Of a DNA stretch of 64,000 nucleotides, positions 24,201 through 36,108 are shown piece after piece. Below the pieces are notes generated by a model. It saw nothing but the letters and a program-made list of their open reading frames with translations. It did not search any database and was not told where the DNA came from. Source of the stretch: Bradyrhizobium sp. ORS 285 (GTDB lineage Bacteria; Pseudomonadota; Alphaproteobacteria; Rhizobiales; Xanthobacteraceae); contig NZ_LT859959.1 in NCBI RefSeq assembly GCF_900176205.1, forward strand, positions 3,555,001-3,619,000, written 5' to 3'. Both the position numbers and the translations under genes were made by a program. Each line of letters starts with the position of its first letter. The first letter of the stretch is position 1.

Positions 24201-26033
24201 ATGCTGATGCTGCAGCGCATGTTGCGCGCGGTGGTGGGATGCGGCTTCGCGATCCTGGCGCTGTTGCAGCCGGTCTACACTCCGAGCGCAATTGCTGCCG
24301 AAACTGCGGCACTGGCGATGCACGGCAGCCCGGCCCTGCCCCCCAACTTCGACCACATGCCTTATGTGAATCCGCAGGCGCCCAAGGGCGGCCGCGTGGT
24401 CTGGGGACTGCTCGGCACATTCGATAGCCTCAATCCGTTCATCGTGCGCGGCGTCGCAGTGCAGCAAATTCGCGGTTATGTCGTGGAAAGCCTGCTCACG
24501 CGCGGCAATGACGAGGCTTTCACGCTGTATGGCCTGCTGGCCCGCGGCGTCGAGACCGACGATCGGCGAACCTATGTCACCTTCCGCCTGGATCCCCGCG
24601 CCCGCTTCGCCGACGGTCATCCGGTCGAGGCCGAGGACGTCGCCTTCTCCTTCGCGCTGCTGCGCGACCACGGCCGCCCCAATCACCGGCAGTTCTACGG
24701 CAAGGTCGCCAAGGCCGAGGTGCTCGATCCCTTGACCGTCCGGTTCGATTTCGGCGGCACCGAAGATCGCGAGCTGCCGCTCATTCTCGGCCTGATGCCG
24801 ATCCTGCCCAAGCACGCCACCGACGTCGCGGCGTTCGAGGACACTACGCTTTCCGCCCCGCTCGGGTCCGGCCCCTATCGTGTCACCGCAGTGCGGCCGG
24901 GAGCGAGCGTCACCCTCACCCGCAATCCCGATTATTGGGGCCGCGACCTGCCGGTCAACCGGGGATTGTGGAACTTCGACGAGGTCAGGCTGGATTATTA
25001 CCGCGAGTCGAACGGCCAGTTCGAGGCCTTCAAGCGCGGGCTGTACGACTTCCGCGTCGAGACCGAGCCGCTGCGCTGGCACGACGGCTACGACTTCCCT
25101 GCCGCGCGCAGCGGCGAGGTCATCCGCGACAGCTTCACCTCGGGCATGCCGCAGCCGTCGCAGTTCCTGGTGTTCAACACCCGCCGTCCGGTGTTCGCCG
25201 ACATCAGGGTGCGCCGGGCGCTGACCTTGCTGTTCGATTTCGAATGGATCAACCGCAACTACTTCTTCGGTCTGTACCGCCGCAGCGGCGGCTATTTCGC
25301 TGGCTCCGAGCTGTCGGCCTATGGCCGCGTCGCCGATGCCACCGAGCGTGAGCTGCTGAAGCCATTTTCCGGGCAGATCCCCCCCGACATCATGGACGGC
25401 AGCTATCGTCTTCCGGTCACCGATGGCTCCGGGCGCGATCGCAGCGCGCTGAAGACGGCGCTCGATCTGCTCGGCGAGGCCGGCTATGGCCTGGACGGCA
25501 CGGTGCTGCGGCACCGGGCGACGCACGCGCCGCTCGCCTTCGAGATCCTGGTGACGACGCGCGACCAGGAGCGCATCGCGCTGGCCTATGCCGGCAACCT
25601 GAAGCGCGCCGGCATCAATGCGGCGATCAGGGTCGTCGATCCCGTGCAGTTCGACCAGCGCCGGCTGAGCTTCGAGTTCGACATGATCCAGAACCGCTGG
25701 GACCAATCACTGTCGCCAGGCAACGAGCAGGCCTTCTACTGGGGCAGCGAGGCGGCCGACCGGACGGGAACGCGGAACTACATGGGCGCCAAGGATCCGG
25801 CGATCGATGCCATGATCGCCGCGCTGTTGCGGGCCCGCGACAGGGAGGAATTTATCTCGACCGTTCGCGCATTGGACCGTACCCTGATGGCTGGGTTCTA
25901 CGCTATTCCAGTGCTCAATGCCGCCGAGGAATGGATCGCTCGGTGGAATCGTATAGAACGGCCCAAGAGGACAGCTTTGACGGGAGCGCTCCCGGAGAGC
26001 TGGTGGCAGCGGCCGGAGCCGGCATCGAAATGA
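24201..26033 (+). CDS. Peptide/oligopeptide ABC transporter substrate-binding protein (YejA-like)
   Basis: A 610-residue SBP_bac_5 protein. ATG at 24201 is preferred because it directly precedes a signal peptide (MLRAVVGCGFAILALLQPVY, A-A-E after it); GTG at 24168 is possible. Typical blocks: GGRVVWGLLGTFDSLNPF, EAEDVAFSFALLRDHG, APLGSGPYRVTAVRPG and NPDYWGRDLPVNRG, the last strongly YejA-like. The binding protein would deliver oligopeptides, possibly including microcin-like peptides, to an ABC importer; no permease or ATPase gene is adjacent. The next gene follows after 48 bp on the same strand. Confidence 0.88.
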   Translation: MLMLQRMLRAVVGCGFAILALLQPVYTPSAIAAETAALAMHGSPALPPNFDHMPYVNPQAPKGGRVVWGLLGTFDSLNPFIVRGVAVQQIRGYVVESLLTRGNDEAFTLYGLLARGVETDDRRTYVTFRLDPRARFADGHPVEAEDVAFSFALLRDHGRPNHRQFYGKVAKAEVLDPLTVRFDFGGTEDRELPLILGLMPILPKHATDVAAFEDTTLSAPLGSGPYRVTAVRPGASVTLTRNPDYWGRDLPVNRGLWNFDEVRLDYYRESNGQFEAFKRGLYDFRVETEPLRWHDGYDFPAARSGEVIRDSFTSGMPQPSQFLVFNTRRPVFADIRVRRALTLLFDFEWINRNYFFGLYRRSGGYFAGSELSAYGRVADATERELLKPFSGQIPPDIMDGSYRLPVTDGSGRDRSALKTALDLLGEAGYGLDGTVLRHRATHAPLAFEILVTTRDQERIALAYAGNLKRAGINAAIRVVDPVQFDQRRLSFEFDMIQNRWDQSLSPGNEQAFYWGSEAADRTGTRNYMGAKDPAIDAMIAALLRARDREEFISTVRALDRTLMAGFYAIPVLNAAEEWIARWNRIERPKRTALTGALPESWWQRPEPASK

Positions 26034-26081
26034 CCACCGGGGCAGTTGGTCGGCCGGGTCCGTGAAAGTACGGGGCAACAG

Positions 26082-27590
26082 GTGAATCAGGCCAATACGT
26101 CGCCGACGCTCGACGCGTTGTTTCAACGCATCCTGGCGCGCAAGCCGGATGCGGTTGCGCTGATCGATCCGATCAACAAGCAGCGCATCACTGGCCGGCC
26201 TCCGATGCGCCTGACCTATGCCGAAGCCGATCGCGTGATCTCGGCGCTGGCGGCGCACTTCATCGACGCCGGCCTGCCCGCGCATTCTGTGATCGCCGTC
26301 CAGCTGCCCAACACGATCGAGTTCGTGCTCACCGTTCTGGCCGCGCATCGCGCCGGGCTGGTCGTCGCCGTGTTTCCGCTGTTGTGGCGGCAGTCGGAGC
26401 TGGTGGCGGCGCTCAACCGCACCAGCGCGCGCGCCATCGTCACGATGTCGAAGATCGATGGCGTGATCCATTCCGACCTGGCGATGAATGCGGCGGCCGA
26501 GGCGTTCTCGATCCGCCATGTCTGCGGCTTCGGCTCCGATCTGCCGGAGGGCATGTATTCGCTCGACCAGTCGATCGCGAAGCCGTCGCGCTCGACGCGC
26601 GGGATCATGCCCGACGGGCGCAAGGCCGCGATCGTCTCGTTCGACGTGACCGCCGACGGCTTCCGTGCCGTGCCGCGTACTCACCTCAGCCTGATTGCCG
26701 GCGGGCTTGCCGTGTCGCTCGAAAGCGATCTGCCGCAAGGCGTGAACATGATGTCGGCCTTCATGCCGTCGTCCTTTGCCGGTCTCGCCGCCTCCGTCGT
26801 CACCTGGCTGTTGTCCGGCGGCACGCTGGCGCTGCATCACCCATTCGATGCCGACGCGCTCGAGCAGCAACTCGCGGAGCTTGCCTGCGATACGCTGGTC
26901 GCCCCCGCACAGCTCGCCTTGCGTCTCGACGAAGGCGATCTCGCGTCCCGGCTGCCGAACCTCCGCTACGTTCTAGGCATGTGGCGCGCGCCCGAGCAGG
27001 TGGCATCGAGCCCTCTCTGGACAACGCGCGATATCGAACTCACGGATGTCTATCTGTTCGGCGAAGCCGGCCTGTTCGCGGTGCGGCGCACCGCGGCCGA
27101 CGGCAGCCCCGGCTCGGTCAAGCCGGGACGCCAGGGCGCGCCGCGCGAGCAGCCGGGATCCTCGATCGCTGGCGAGATCCTGGTGACGCCGAAAGGCACG
27201 CTCGGCCTGCGTGGCCCCATGGTCGTCTTGGCCGCCTATGCGCCGCCGCCACCGCCCAGCGACTCGCTGATGCCGGCGCCGGCGCGCGATTTCGTCGACA
27301 CCGAATATGCCGTGCGGCTCGACCGTGCCCACGACACCATCTCGATCACCGCGCCGCCGGCGGGCGTCATGGCCGTGGGCGGCTATCGCTTCCTCGCGCA
27401 GGACCTGCACGAATGGTCGCGCCGGCTCGGCCAGGGCGCGCTGCTCACCGCCCTGCCCGATCGTCTGAGCGGACATCGCTTGGCGGGACGCGCGATGGAC
27501 AACGCCCGCGCCCGTGAGGCGCTGGCCGAACTCGGCCTCAATCCGCTGATGGTCGAGGCCTTCCGCGACCGTGCCAGTTCAGGCGGCTGA
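26082..27590 (+). CDS. Degenerate adenylate-forming (ANL superfamily) protein
   Basis: A 502-residue AMP-binding-enzyme-like protein; GTG at 26082 gives VNQANTSPTLDALFQRIL (upstream TTG at 26046 possible). The general fold is clear: LTYAEADRVISALAAHFIDAGL, GDLV-type A2/A3 region and the hydrophobic core VIAVQLPNTIEFVLTVLAAHRAGL. However the P-loop-like motif S-G-T-T-G-x-P-K (A3) is replaced by SFDVTADGFRAVPR, and the C-terminal catalytic lysine region is not found. It may have lost activity or gained a binding role. It lies 48 bp behind the substrate-binding protein gene, suggesting coexpression. Confidence 0.7.
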   Translation: MNQANTSPTLDALFQRILARKPDAVALIDPINKQRITGRPPMRLTYAEADRVISALAAHFIDAGLPAHSVIAVQLPNTIEFVLTVLAAHRAGLVVAVFPLLWRQSELVAALNRTSARAIVTMSKIDGVIHSDLAMNAAAEAFSIRHVCGFGSDLPEGMYSLDQSIAKPSRSTRGIMPDGRKAAIVSFDVTADGFRAVPRTHLSLIAGGLAVSLESDLPQGVNMMSAFMPSSFAGLAASVVTWLLSGGTLALHHPFDADALEQQLAELACDTLVAPAQLALRLDEGDLASRLPNLRYVLGMWRAPEQVASSPLWTTRDIELTDVYLFGEAGLFAVRRTAADGSPGSVKPGRQGAPREQPGSSIAGEILVTPKGTLGLRGPMVVLAAYAPPPPPSDSLMPAPARDFVDTEYAVRLDRAHDTISITAPPAGVMAVGGYRFLAQDLHEWSRRLGQGALLTALPDRLSGHRLAGRAMDNARAREALAELGLNPLMVEAFRDRASSGG

Positions 27591-27705
27591 AGCTGCCGTC
27601 CGGACGACTGCGGAGCGCTTGCGTGTTCGGAACAGTGTTGACGCCGCGTTAACGGGAGAGACCTAGGATCGCGACGTATCGTCAGCGTATCCTGAGTTTC
27701 CCTGG

Positions 27706-28938
27706 ATGTCCCAACAAGGCCCGCTCCTCATCGTCTCCAAGTCCACGCGGCCTTCGCTGACGGCGGCTCTTGCAGCGGCGCAAATTCTCCCGACGACCGA
27801 AACCCGTTGGGCCGATGCGGCCGGCGCGATCTCCCGGGTTCAACCGGCCGCCGTGCTCGCGGTGATGGACGACGCTGAAGCCTCCGAGATCGCCACGCTG
27901 TCGCGCCATGTCAGCGCGCGCAAGCCCTATATCCCGATGATCGCGATCGCGCCGGGCGACGCCGCCCTGCCCGACAATGCCATTCCGCTGCACGGCAGCG
28001 ACAACCACGACCGCCTGCTGGCGCGGCTGCGCGCCGCGCTGCGGGTCCGCACGTTGCACACGACGGTTCTTCGTCGCCTCGACGAGAAGAAGACGCCGGA
28101 CGCGACGCTGCCCGACACCGATCCGCTCAATGACGCAACCGTGCTGCTGCTCGGCCGCGGCACGTCGCTGCCGGGCCTGTCGGTCGCGCTCGGCGAGCGC
28201 ATGGCGGTGGTCGGTGCATTGAGCATCGAGGCGGCCGCCAAGCATCTGTCGAGCCGCGACATCGATGGCATCGTGCTCGGCGAAGGATTTTCGCCGCGCG
28301 TGGTCGATGCGTTCCTCGCCGTGCTCGCCGAGGACACCCGCTTCCGCAATCTCGGCGTCGTCGTCACCGCCAACCAGCCGGCGCCGCTGCAGGAGCTCGC
28401 CAATCTCGAGATCATCGCCGGCGAGCCGCAGCGCATCGCGGCGCATGCCTTGCCGCTGATCCGACAGCACGCGTTCGAGAGCCGCCTCAACCGCACTCTG
28501 CGCGCGATCGAAGCCGGCGGCATGCTCGATCCCTTGACCGGCCTCCTCACCCGCACCGCCTTCGCGCGCGATTTCGCCACCGCCGTCAGCCAGACCCAGA
28601 AGAGCGGCGGCAGCCTGGCCGTCGCCCGCTTCGCCTTCGATCCGGTCAACCCGCGCGCGCAATATGATGGCGCCCGCATCATCAGCCGCCTGATGCGGCG
28701 GATGGACTTCGGCACCCATGAAGACAACGGCTCCGTCGTCGTCGTGTTCGCCGAGACCGACCTGCGCTCCGCCCACGCCATCGCCCGCCGCCTCTCCAGC
28801 GTGATGCGCCACACCTCCCACGGCAAGCGCGACACGCGCAGCGAGCCATCGATCACCGTCGCGGCGCTGCAGCCGAACGATACCGCGCGCACGCTGCTGG
28901 CCCGCGTCTACGGCGAGCCGCAGCGCGCGGCGTCTTGA
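27706..28938 (+). CDS. Degenerate GGDEF-domain protein with receiver-like N-terminus
   Basis: A 410-residue protein. The N-terminal half (residues 1-240) contains two receiver-like alpha/beta units without a conserved phospho-Asp pocket (LLIVSKSTRPSLTAAL and TVLLLGRGTSLPGLSVAL). From about residue 270 comes a GGDEF-like domain: the entry motif DPLTGLLTRTAFARDF is kept, but the G-G-D-E-F active-site loop is missing (the equivalent place reads FGTHEDNGSVVVVF). It should be unable to make c-di-GMP and may sense or regulate through protein contacts. Alone on its strand after the ANL gene with a 115-bp gap. Confidence 0.72.
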   Translation: MSQQGPLLIVSKSTRPSLTAALAAAQILPTTETRWADAAGAISRVQPAAVLAVMDDAEASEIATLSRHVSARKPYIPMIAIAPGDAALPDNAIPLHGSDNHDRLLARLRAALRVRTLHTTVLRRLDEKKTPDATLPDTDPLNDATVLLLGRGTSLPGLSVALGERMAVVGALSIEAAAKHLSSRDIDGIVLGEGFSPRVVDAFLAVLAEDTRFRNLGVVVTANQPAPLQELANLEIIAGEPQRIAAHALPLIRQHAFESRLNRTLRAIEAGGMLDPLTGLLTRTAFARDFATAVSQTQKSGGSLAVARFAFDPVNPRAQYDGARIISRLMRRMDFGTHEDNGSVVVVFAETDLRSAHAIARRLSSVMRHTSHGKRDTRSEPSITVAALQPNDTARTLLARVYGEPQRAAS

Positions 28939-28964
28939 GATTGATTCACAGCTAGTCCCCCGTC

Positions 28965-29031
28965 ATTGCGAACGCAGCAAAGCAATCCAGGGCGTCAATG
29001 GGACTCTGGATTGCTTCGCTACGCTCGCAAT
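28965..29031. repeat. Palindromic intergenic repeat (REP-like)
   Basis: Arms 28965-28990 and 29006-29031 are an imperfect 26-bp inverted repeat; the conserved ends read ATTGCGAACGCAGCAAAGCA and the matching arm CTGGATTGCTTCGCTACGCT. The core ATTGCGA...GCAATCCAG type of palindrome is abundant between genes in rhizobial genomes. It is in the 403-bp stretch between the GGDEF-like gene and the next small gene. Confidence 0.7.
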
Positions 29032-29075
29032 CACGCATTGAGTTATCAGCTCGGATCTTATCCAACGACGCCGGA

Positions 29076-29218
29076 CCGTAGGGTGGGCAAAGGCGCATGG
29101 AAGGTCTCGCCACAAGCAAGGGATCAGACGGCGCCGTGCCCACCATCTCACGGCGCAACACGCCGCCCGGCGGTGGGCACGCTGCCGCCTGACGGCGGCC
29201 GCTTTGCCCACCCTACGG
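29076..29218. repeat. Long palindromic intergenic repeat, copy 1
   Basis: Perfect 17-bp outer arms (29076-29092 with 29202-29218, CCGTAGGGTGGGCAAAG) enclose an inner inverted pair GTGCCCACC/GGTGGGCAC (29136-29144 and 29172-29180). A second copy with the same outer and inner motifs is found at 35578-35706. No coding capacity is apparent. Confidence 0.75.
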
Positions 29219-29341
29219 ACCGTTGTCTCCGATCACGATCTCTGCCCAATGCGTGCATGTTCAGATCGCGCATCCGCCTTACTCGTTTGGTGCAATCACG
29301 CTGATGGACTCGGGGGCATCCAACAAAGCGGAGCATGCGTC

Positions 29342-29452
29342 ATGCAAAACCGGCAATCTCGCGAGGAGACCGATTGGGTCAGCGTCGTTGCGATCGTCTC
29401 GGTGTTCCTGATTGCCAGCCTTGCCTTGCACTTCGGCTGGCAACTTCGGTGA
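29342..29452 (+). CDS. Small single-span membrane protein (36 aa)
   Basis: A 36-codon gene with GGAG about 9 bases before ATG at 29342. The product has a polar, acidic N-terminus (MQNRQSREETDW) and one hydrophobic helix (VSVVAIVSVFLIASLALHFG) ending in WQLR. It is followed by a stem-loop with a pyrimidine tract at the end of mfd. No family recognised; the ribosome site, helix and terminator together make it plausible. Confidence 0.55.
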   Translation: MQNRQSREETDWVSVVAIVSVFLIASLALHFGWQLR

Positions 29453-29470
29453 CATGAAGCCGGCGGCGCA

Positions 29471-32985
<3,515 letters not shown>

Positions 32986-32986
<1 letters not shown>

Positions 32987-33273
32987 CAATCGGCGTCCAC
33001 CGCGCGGAATTCCTTGATCCGCTCGAACAGCGCCGGCGTCTGCTCCGGCGGCAGCGGCCGGGCGCCGGTGATCGCGGCGTAGAAATCCGGATCGGAGACC
33101 TCCAGGAGCTGTTCGAGCTGGTCCAGCTCGCCCTCGGTCAGCGTGCCGATCTCGGCGTCGGCAAAGCGCCCGAGAATCAGGTCCATCTCGCGGGTGCCGC
33201 GATGCCAGCAGCGGAACAGCAGCCGCTTGCGACGGTCGTCTAGGCCTTGGCTCGAACGGGTCGTTCCGGTCAT
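32986..33273 (-). CDS. sdhE: FAD assembly factor SdhE
   Basis: A 95-residue SdhE (DUF339, YgfY family); ATG at 33273. The signature region is DDRRKRLLFRCWHRGTREMDLILGRF (split as RRKRLLFRCWHRG and TREMDLILGRF), whose R-G-x-x-E/M-D residues help covalent flavinylation of succinate dehydrogenase. The rest is a five-helix fold ending DPDFYAAITG. Its overlap with mfd suggests joint transcription, an arrangement common in alphaproteobacteria. Cytosolic. Confidence 0.93.
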
Positions 33274-33469
33274 CGCGATCTTCCTGCAGGACAACGCCAA
33301 AAGCCCGGACGGTGCCGGGCGCGGTTCATATAGCGGCGCGGCGCGCCCCTGTCAGCCCTCTCGGGGTGCAGAACCGGCATGCCGGGCCGCCTGAAAACGG
33401 GAAAAAAGAGGTGGATGTCTTGGCGATCACGGCTATTCCGGCCTGCAAAGCAAATTAAGTGTTCGGTCC

Positions 33470-35572
33470 ATGCGCCCTGCCATCCTGAACCCGCTGTTCG
33501 CGCCGGTCACGACCCTGTCGGGTGTCGGGCCGAAGCAGGACAAGCTGCTGCGCTATCTGCTGAGCTGCAACGAGACGCCGCGTCTGGTCGACCTCTTGCT
33601 GCATCTGCCGGCCAGCGTGATCGATCGCCGGAACCGGCCGAAGGTGCGTGACGCCGAGGTTGGCACGGTGGTGACGCTGGAGGTGACCGTCGATCGCCAT
33701 CGTCCGTCGCGTAACGCCCGGGCGCCCTATCTGGTTTACGCCAGCGACGAGACCGGCGACGTCGTTCTCACGTTCTTCCGGCCGAAGGGCGACTACATCG
33801 AGAAGATCCTTCCCGTCGGCGCCAAGCGCTACGTCTCCGGCACCGTGCAGATGTACGACGGCGTGCCGCAGATCGTTCATCCGCACCCCATTCTCGACGA
33901 GGCTGCTTTCGCCAAACTGTCAGGAATCGACCCGGTCTATCCGCTGACCGAAGGGCTTGCGCTTGGCTCGCTGCGGCGCGCGATCGCCGCGGCGCTGACC
34001 AAGCTGCCGGATTTGCCGGAATGGATCAGCCCGGAGGTGCTGAGCCGCTGCAACTTCCCCTCGCTGCGGGAGGCGCTGACGCGGGTGCACGTCCCGCAGG
34101 AGCTGACGGATATCCTCCCCGAGAACCCGTTCTGGTCACGCCTCGCCTTCGACGAACTGCTCGCCGGCCAATTGGCGCTGGCGCTGGTGCGCGCGCAACT
34201 GCGCCGCCCGGCCGGCAACCGTCACGCCGGCGACGGCCGTCTGCGCCGCATGATCATCGACGCCCTGCCCTATGCGCTGACCAATTCGCAGGCTCAGGCG
34301 ATCGAGGCGATCGCAGCCGATCTCGAAAAGCCGGTGCGCATGCTCAGGCTGCTGCAGGGCGATGTCGGCTCCGGCAAGACGGTGGTGGCGCTGCTCGCAG
34401 CGGCGGCCGTGGCGGAGGCCGGCAAGCAGGCTGCGCTGATGGCGCCGACCGAAATCCTCGCGCGGCAGCACGCCAAGACGATCGCGCCGCTCGCCGAGCG
34501 CGCCGGCATGAACGTCGCCATTCTCACCGGCCGCGAGAAGGGCAAGGAGCGCCGCGACATTCTCGCCCGGCTGGAAGCGGGCGAGATCGACCTGCTGGTC
34601 GGCACGCATGCGCTGATCCAGGACGACGTCATCTTCAAGTCACTCGCGCTTGCCATCGTCGACGAGCAGCATCGTTTCGGCGTCCGCGAGCGGCTGGCGC
34701 TGACATCGAAGGGCGAGGCCGTCGACGTGCTCGTGCTGTCGGCGACGCCAATTCCGCGCACGCTGGTGCTGACCTATTTCGGCGATATGGACATTTCCGA
34801 GCTGCGCGAGAAGCCGGCCGGCCGGCAGCCGATCGACACCCGCGCCGTGGCCGACACCCGGCGCACCGAGGTCATCGATGCGGTCGGCCGCGCGCTTGAC
34901 GCCGGCAAGCTGGTGTATTGGATCTGCCCGCTGGTCGAGGAGTCCGAGGCCGAGGGCATCGATCACCTCACCAACGCCACCGACCGGTACGAGAGCCTGC
35001 GCGAGCGCTTCGGCGAGCGCGTCGGCCTCGTCCACGGCAAGATGAAGGGCAGCGAGAAGGACGACGTCATGGGCCGCTTCGCGGCGCATGAGCTGCGGCT
35101 GCTCGTTGCAACGACGGTGGTCGAGGTCGGCGTCGACGTGCCCGCCGCGACCATCATGGTGATCGAGAATGCCGAGCGCTTCGGCCTGGCCCAATTGCAC
35201 CAGCTGCGCGGCCGCATCGGCCGCGGCTCGGAAGCCTCGACCTGCATCCTGCTCTATCACGAGCCGCTCGGACAGATGTCGAAGGCGCGGCTCGCGGTCA
35301 TCAGGGAGACCACCGACGGCTTCCGCATCGCCGAGGAGGATCTCAAGCTGCGCGGCGAAGGCGACGTTCTCGGCATCCGCCAGAGCGGCCTGCCCGGCTA
35401 CCGTATTGCCCGCCCCGAGGTGCATGCGCAGCTGATCACGCAAGCGCGCGACGAGGCGCTGCGGATTTTGAAGGACGATCCCAAGCTGAAGGGCCCGCGC
35501 AGCGACGCGCTGCGCTGCCTGCTGTATCTCTACGAGCGCGACGAGGCGATCCCGCTGCTGACGGCGGGGTAA
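33470..35572 (+). CDS. recG: ATP-dependent DNA helicase RecG
   Basis: A 700-residue RecG. The N-terminal wedge/OB domain (FAPVTTLSGVGPKQDKLL, GTVVTLEVTVDRH, YLVYASDETGDVVLTFF) is followed by the SF2 helicase core: Walker A GDVGSGKTVVALLAAAA, DEQH box AIVDEQHRFGVRERLAL, SATPIPRTL (motif III) and QLRGRIGRG (motif VI). It remodels stalled replication forks and branch-migrates Holliday junctions. It is divergent from sdhE-mfd, so 196 bp serve both promoters. Full length. Confidence 0.97.
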   Translation: MRPAILNPLFAPVTTLSGVGPKQDKLLRYLLSCNETPRLVDLLLHLPASVIDRRNRPKVRDAEVGTVVTLEVTVDRHRPSRNARAPYLVYASDETGDVVLTFFRPKGDYIEKILPVGAKRYVSGTVQMYDGVPQIVHPHPILDEAAFAKLSGIDPVYPLTEGLALGSLRRAIAAALTKLPDLPEWISPEVLSRCNFPSLREALTRVHVPQELTDILPENPFWSRLAFDELLAGQLALALVRAQLRRPAGNRHAGDGRLRRMIIDALPYALTNSQAQAIEAIAADLEKPVRMLRLLQGDVGSGKTVVALLAAAAVAEAGKQAALMAPTEILARQHAKTIAPLAERAGMNVAILTGREKGKERRDILARLEAGEIDLLVGTHALIQDDVIFKSLALAIVDEQHRFGVRERLALTSKGEAVDVLVLSATPIPRTLVLTYFGDMDISELREKPAGRQPIDTRAVADTRRTEVIDAVGRALDAGKLVYWICPLVEESEAEGIDHLTNATDRYESLRERFGERVGLVHGKMKGSEKDDVMGRFAAHELRLLVATTVVEVGVDVPAATIMVIENAERFGLAQLHQLRGRIGRGSEASTCILLYHEPLGQMSKARLAVIRETTDGFRIAEEDLKLRGEGDVLGIRQSGLPGYRIARPEVHAQLITQARDEALRILKDDPKLKGPRSDALRCLLYLYERDEAIPLLTAG

Positions 35573-35577
35573 CATTT

Positions 35578-35706
35578 GTAGGGTGGGCAAAGCGACGCCG
35601 AAGGCGACGCGTGCCCACCATCCGCGCCGGCGATCGTGGGCGGTGGGCACGGCGCGTCGAAGAGCTGGACACCAATGACGAGATGGGCGCGCCTTTGCCC
35701 ACCCTC
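35578..35706. repeat. Long palindromic intergenic repeat, copy 2
   Basis: Outer arms GTAGGGTGGGCAAAG (35578-35592) and its partner CTTTGCCCACCC (35693-35704), with inner GTGCCCACC and GGTGGGCAC. It shares both the outer and inner motifs with the copy at 29076-29218 and lies 5 bp after recG. Serves as a landmark of the same intergenic repeat family. Confidence 0.7.
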
Positions 35707-36108
35707 ATATGGGGTCTTGTGAGTCAAGGCTCTATGATAGGTTGGGGGCTGCTTTCGTTCGTATCCTTGAGGCGGACTGGTTGGTGGAGCAAAGCCGACG
35801 GCCGCGCGCTCTCCATGTAGCGCTGTAGCGGACGGCGGCTTTGCGGTTGGCATGGCGATGCCGGCCTGGGTATCGGCGGTCTACGGTCGAGGACTGGCTT
35901 CGAAGATCCTGCAGCTTGTCCGCTGCATCACCTCATATCCGGTCGGATGATGACGGCATCCGAGCCCATGTTCCGCATGCTTGCGGCGAGAAGCCAGGAG
36001 GATGAGACCTATCTACAAGACGGCTGGTGGTACAGCCCTAGGGTGGCACGGTCATCATCCATCCTCGCAAGACCGCGGCGAGCCGCGGGCCTGATCGCAA
36101 ATCCGTCT
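35707..36108 (-). other. Non-coding flank of the IS110 transposase, possible bridge-RNA region
   Basis: About 400 bp between the recG repeat and the transposase stop with no credible gene. It contains hairpin-prone pieces, for example CCGCATGCTTGCGG near 35976 and CCGCGGCGAGCCGCGG near 36075. IS110/IS1111 elements carry a non-coding RNA gene in one flank that guides target and donor choice; the transposase 5' side here has only 84 bp before the next gene, so this 3' flank is the only room for such an RNA. IS ends cannot be set because the family has no duplications. Confidence 0.3.
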
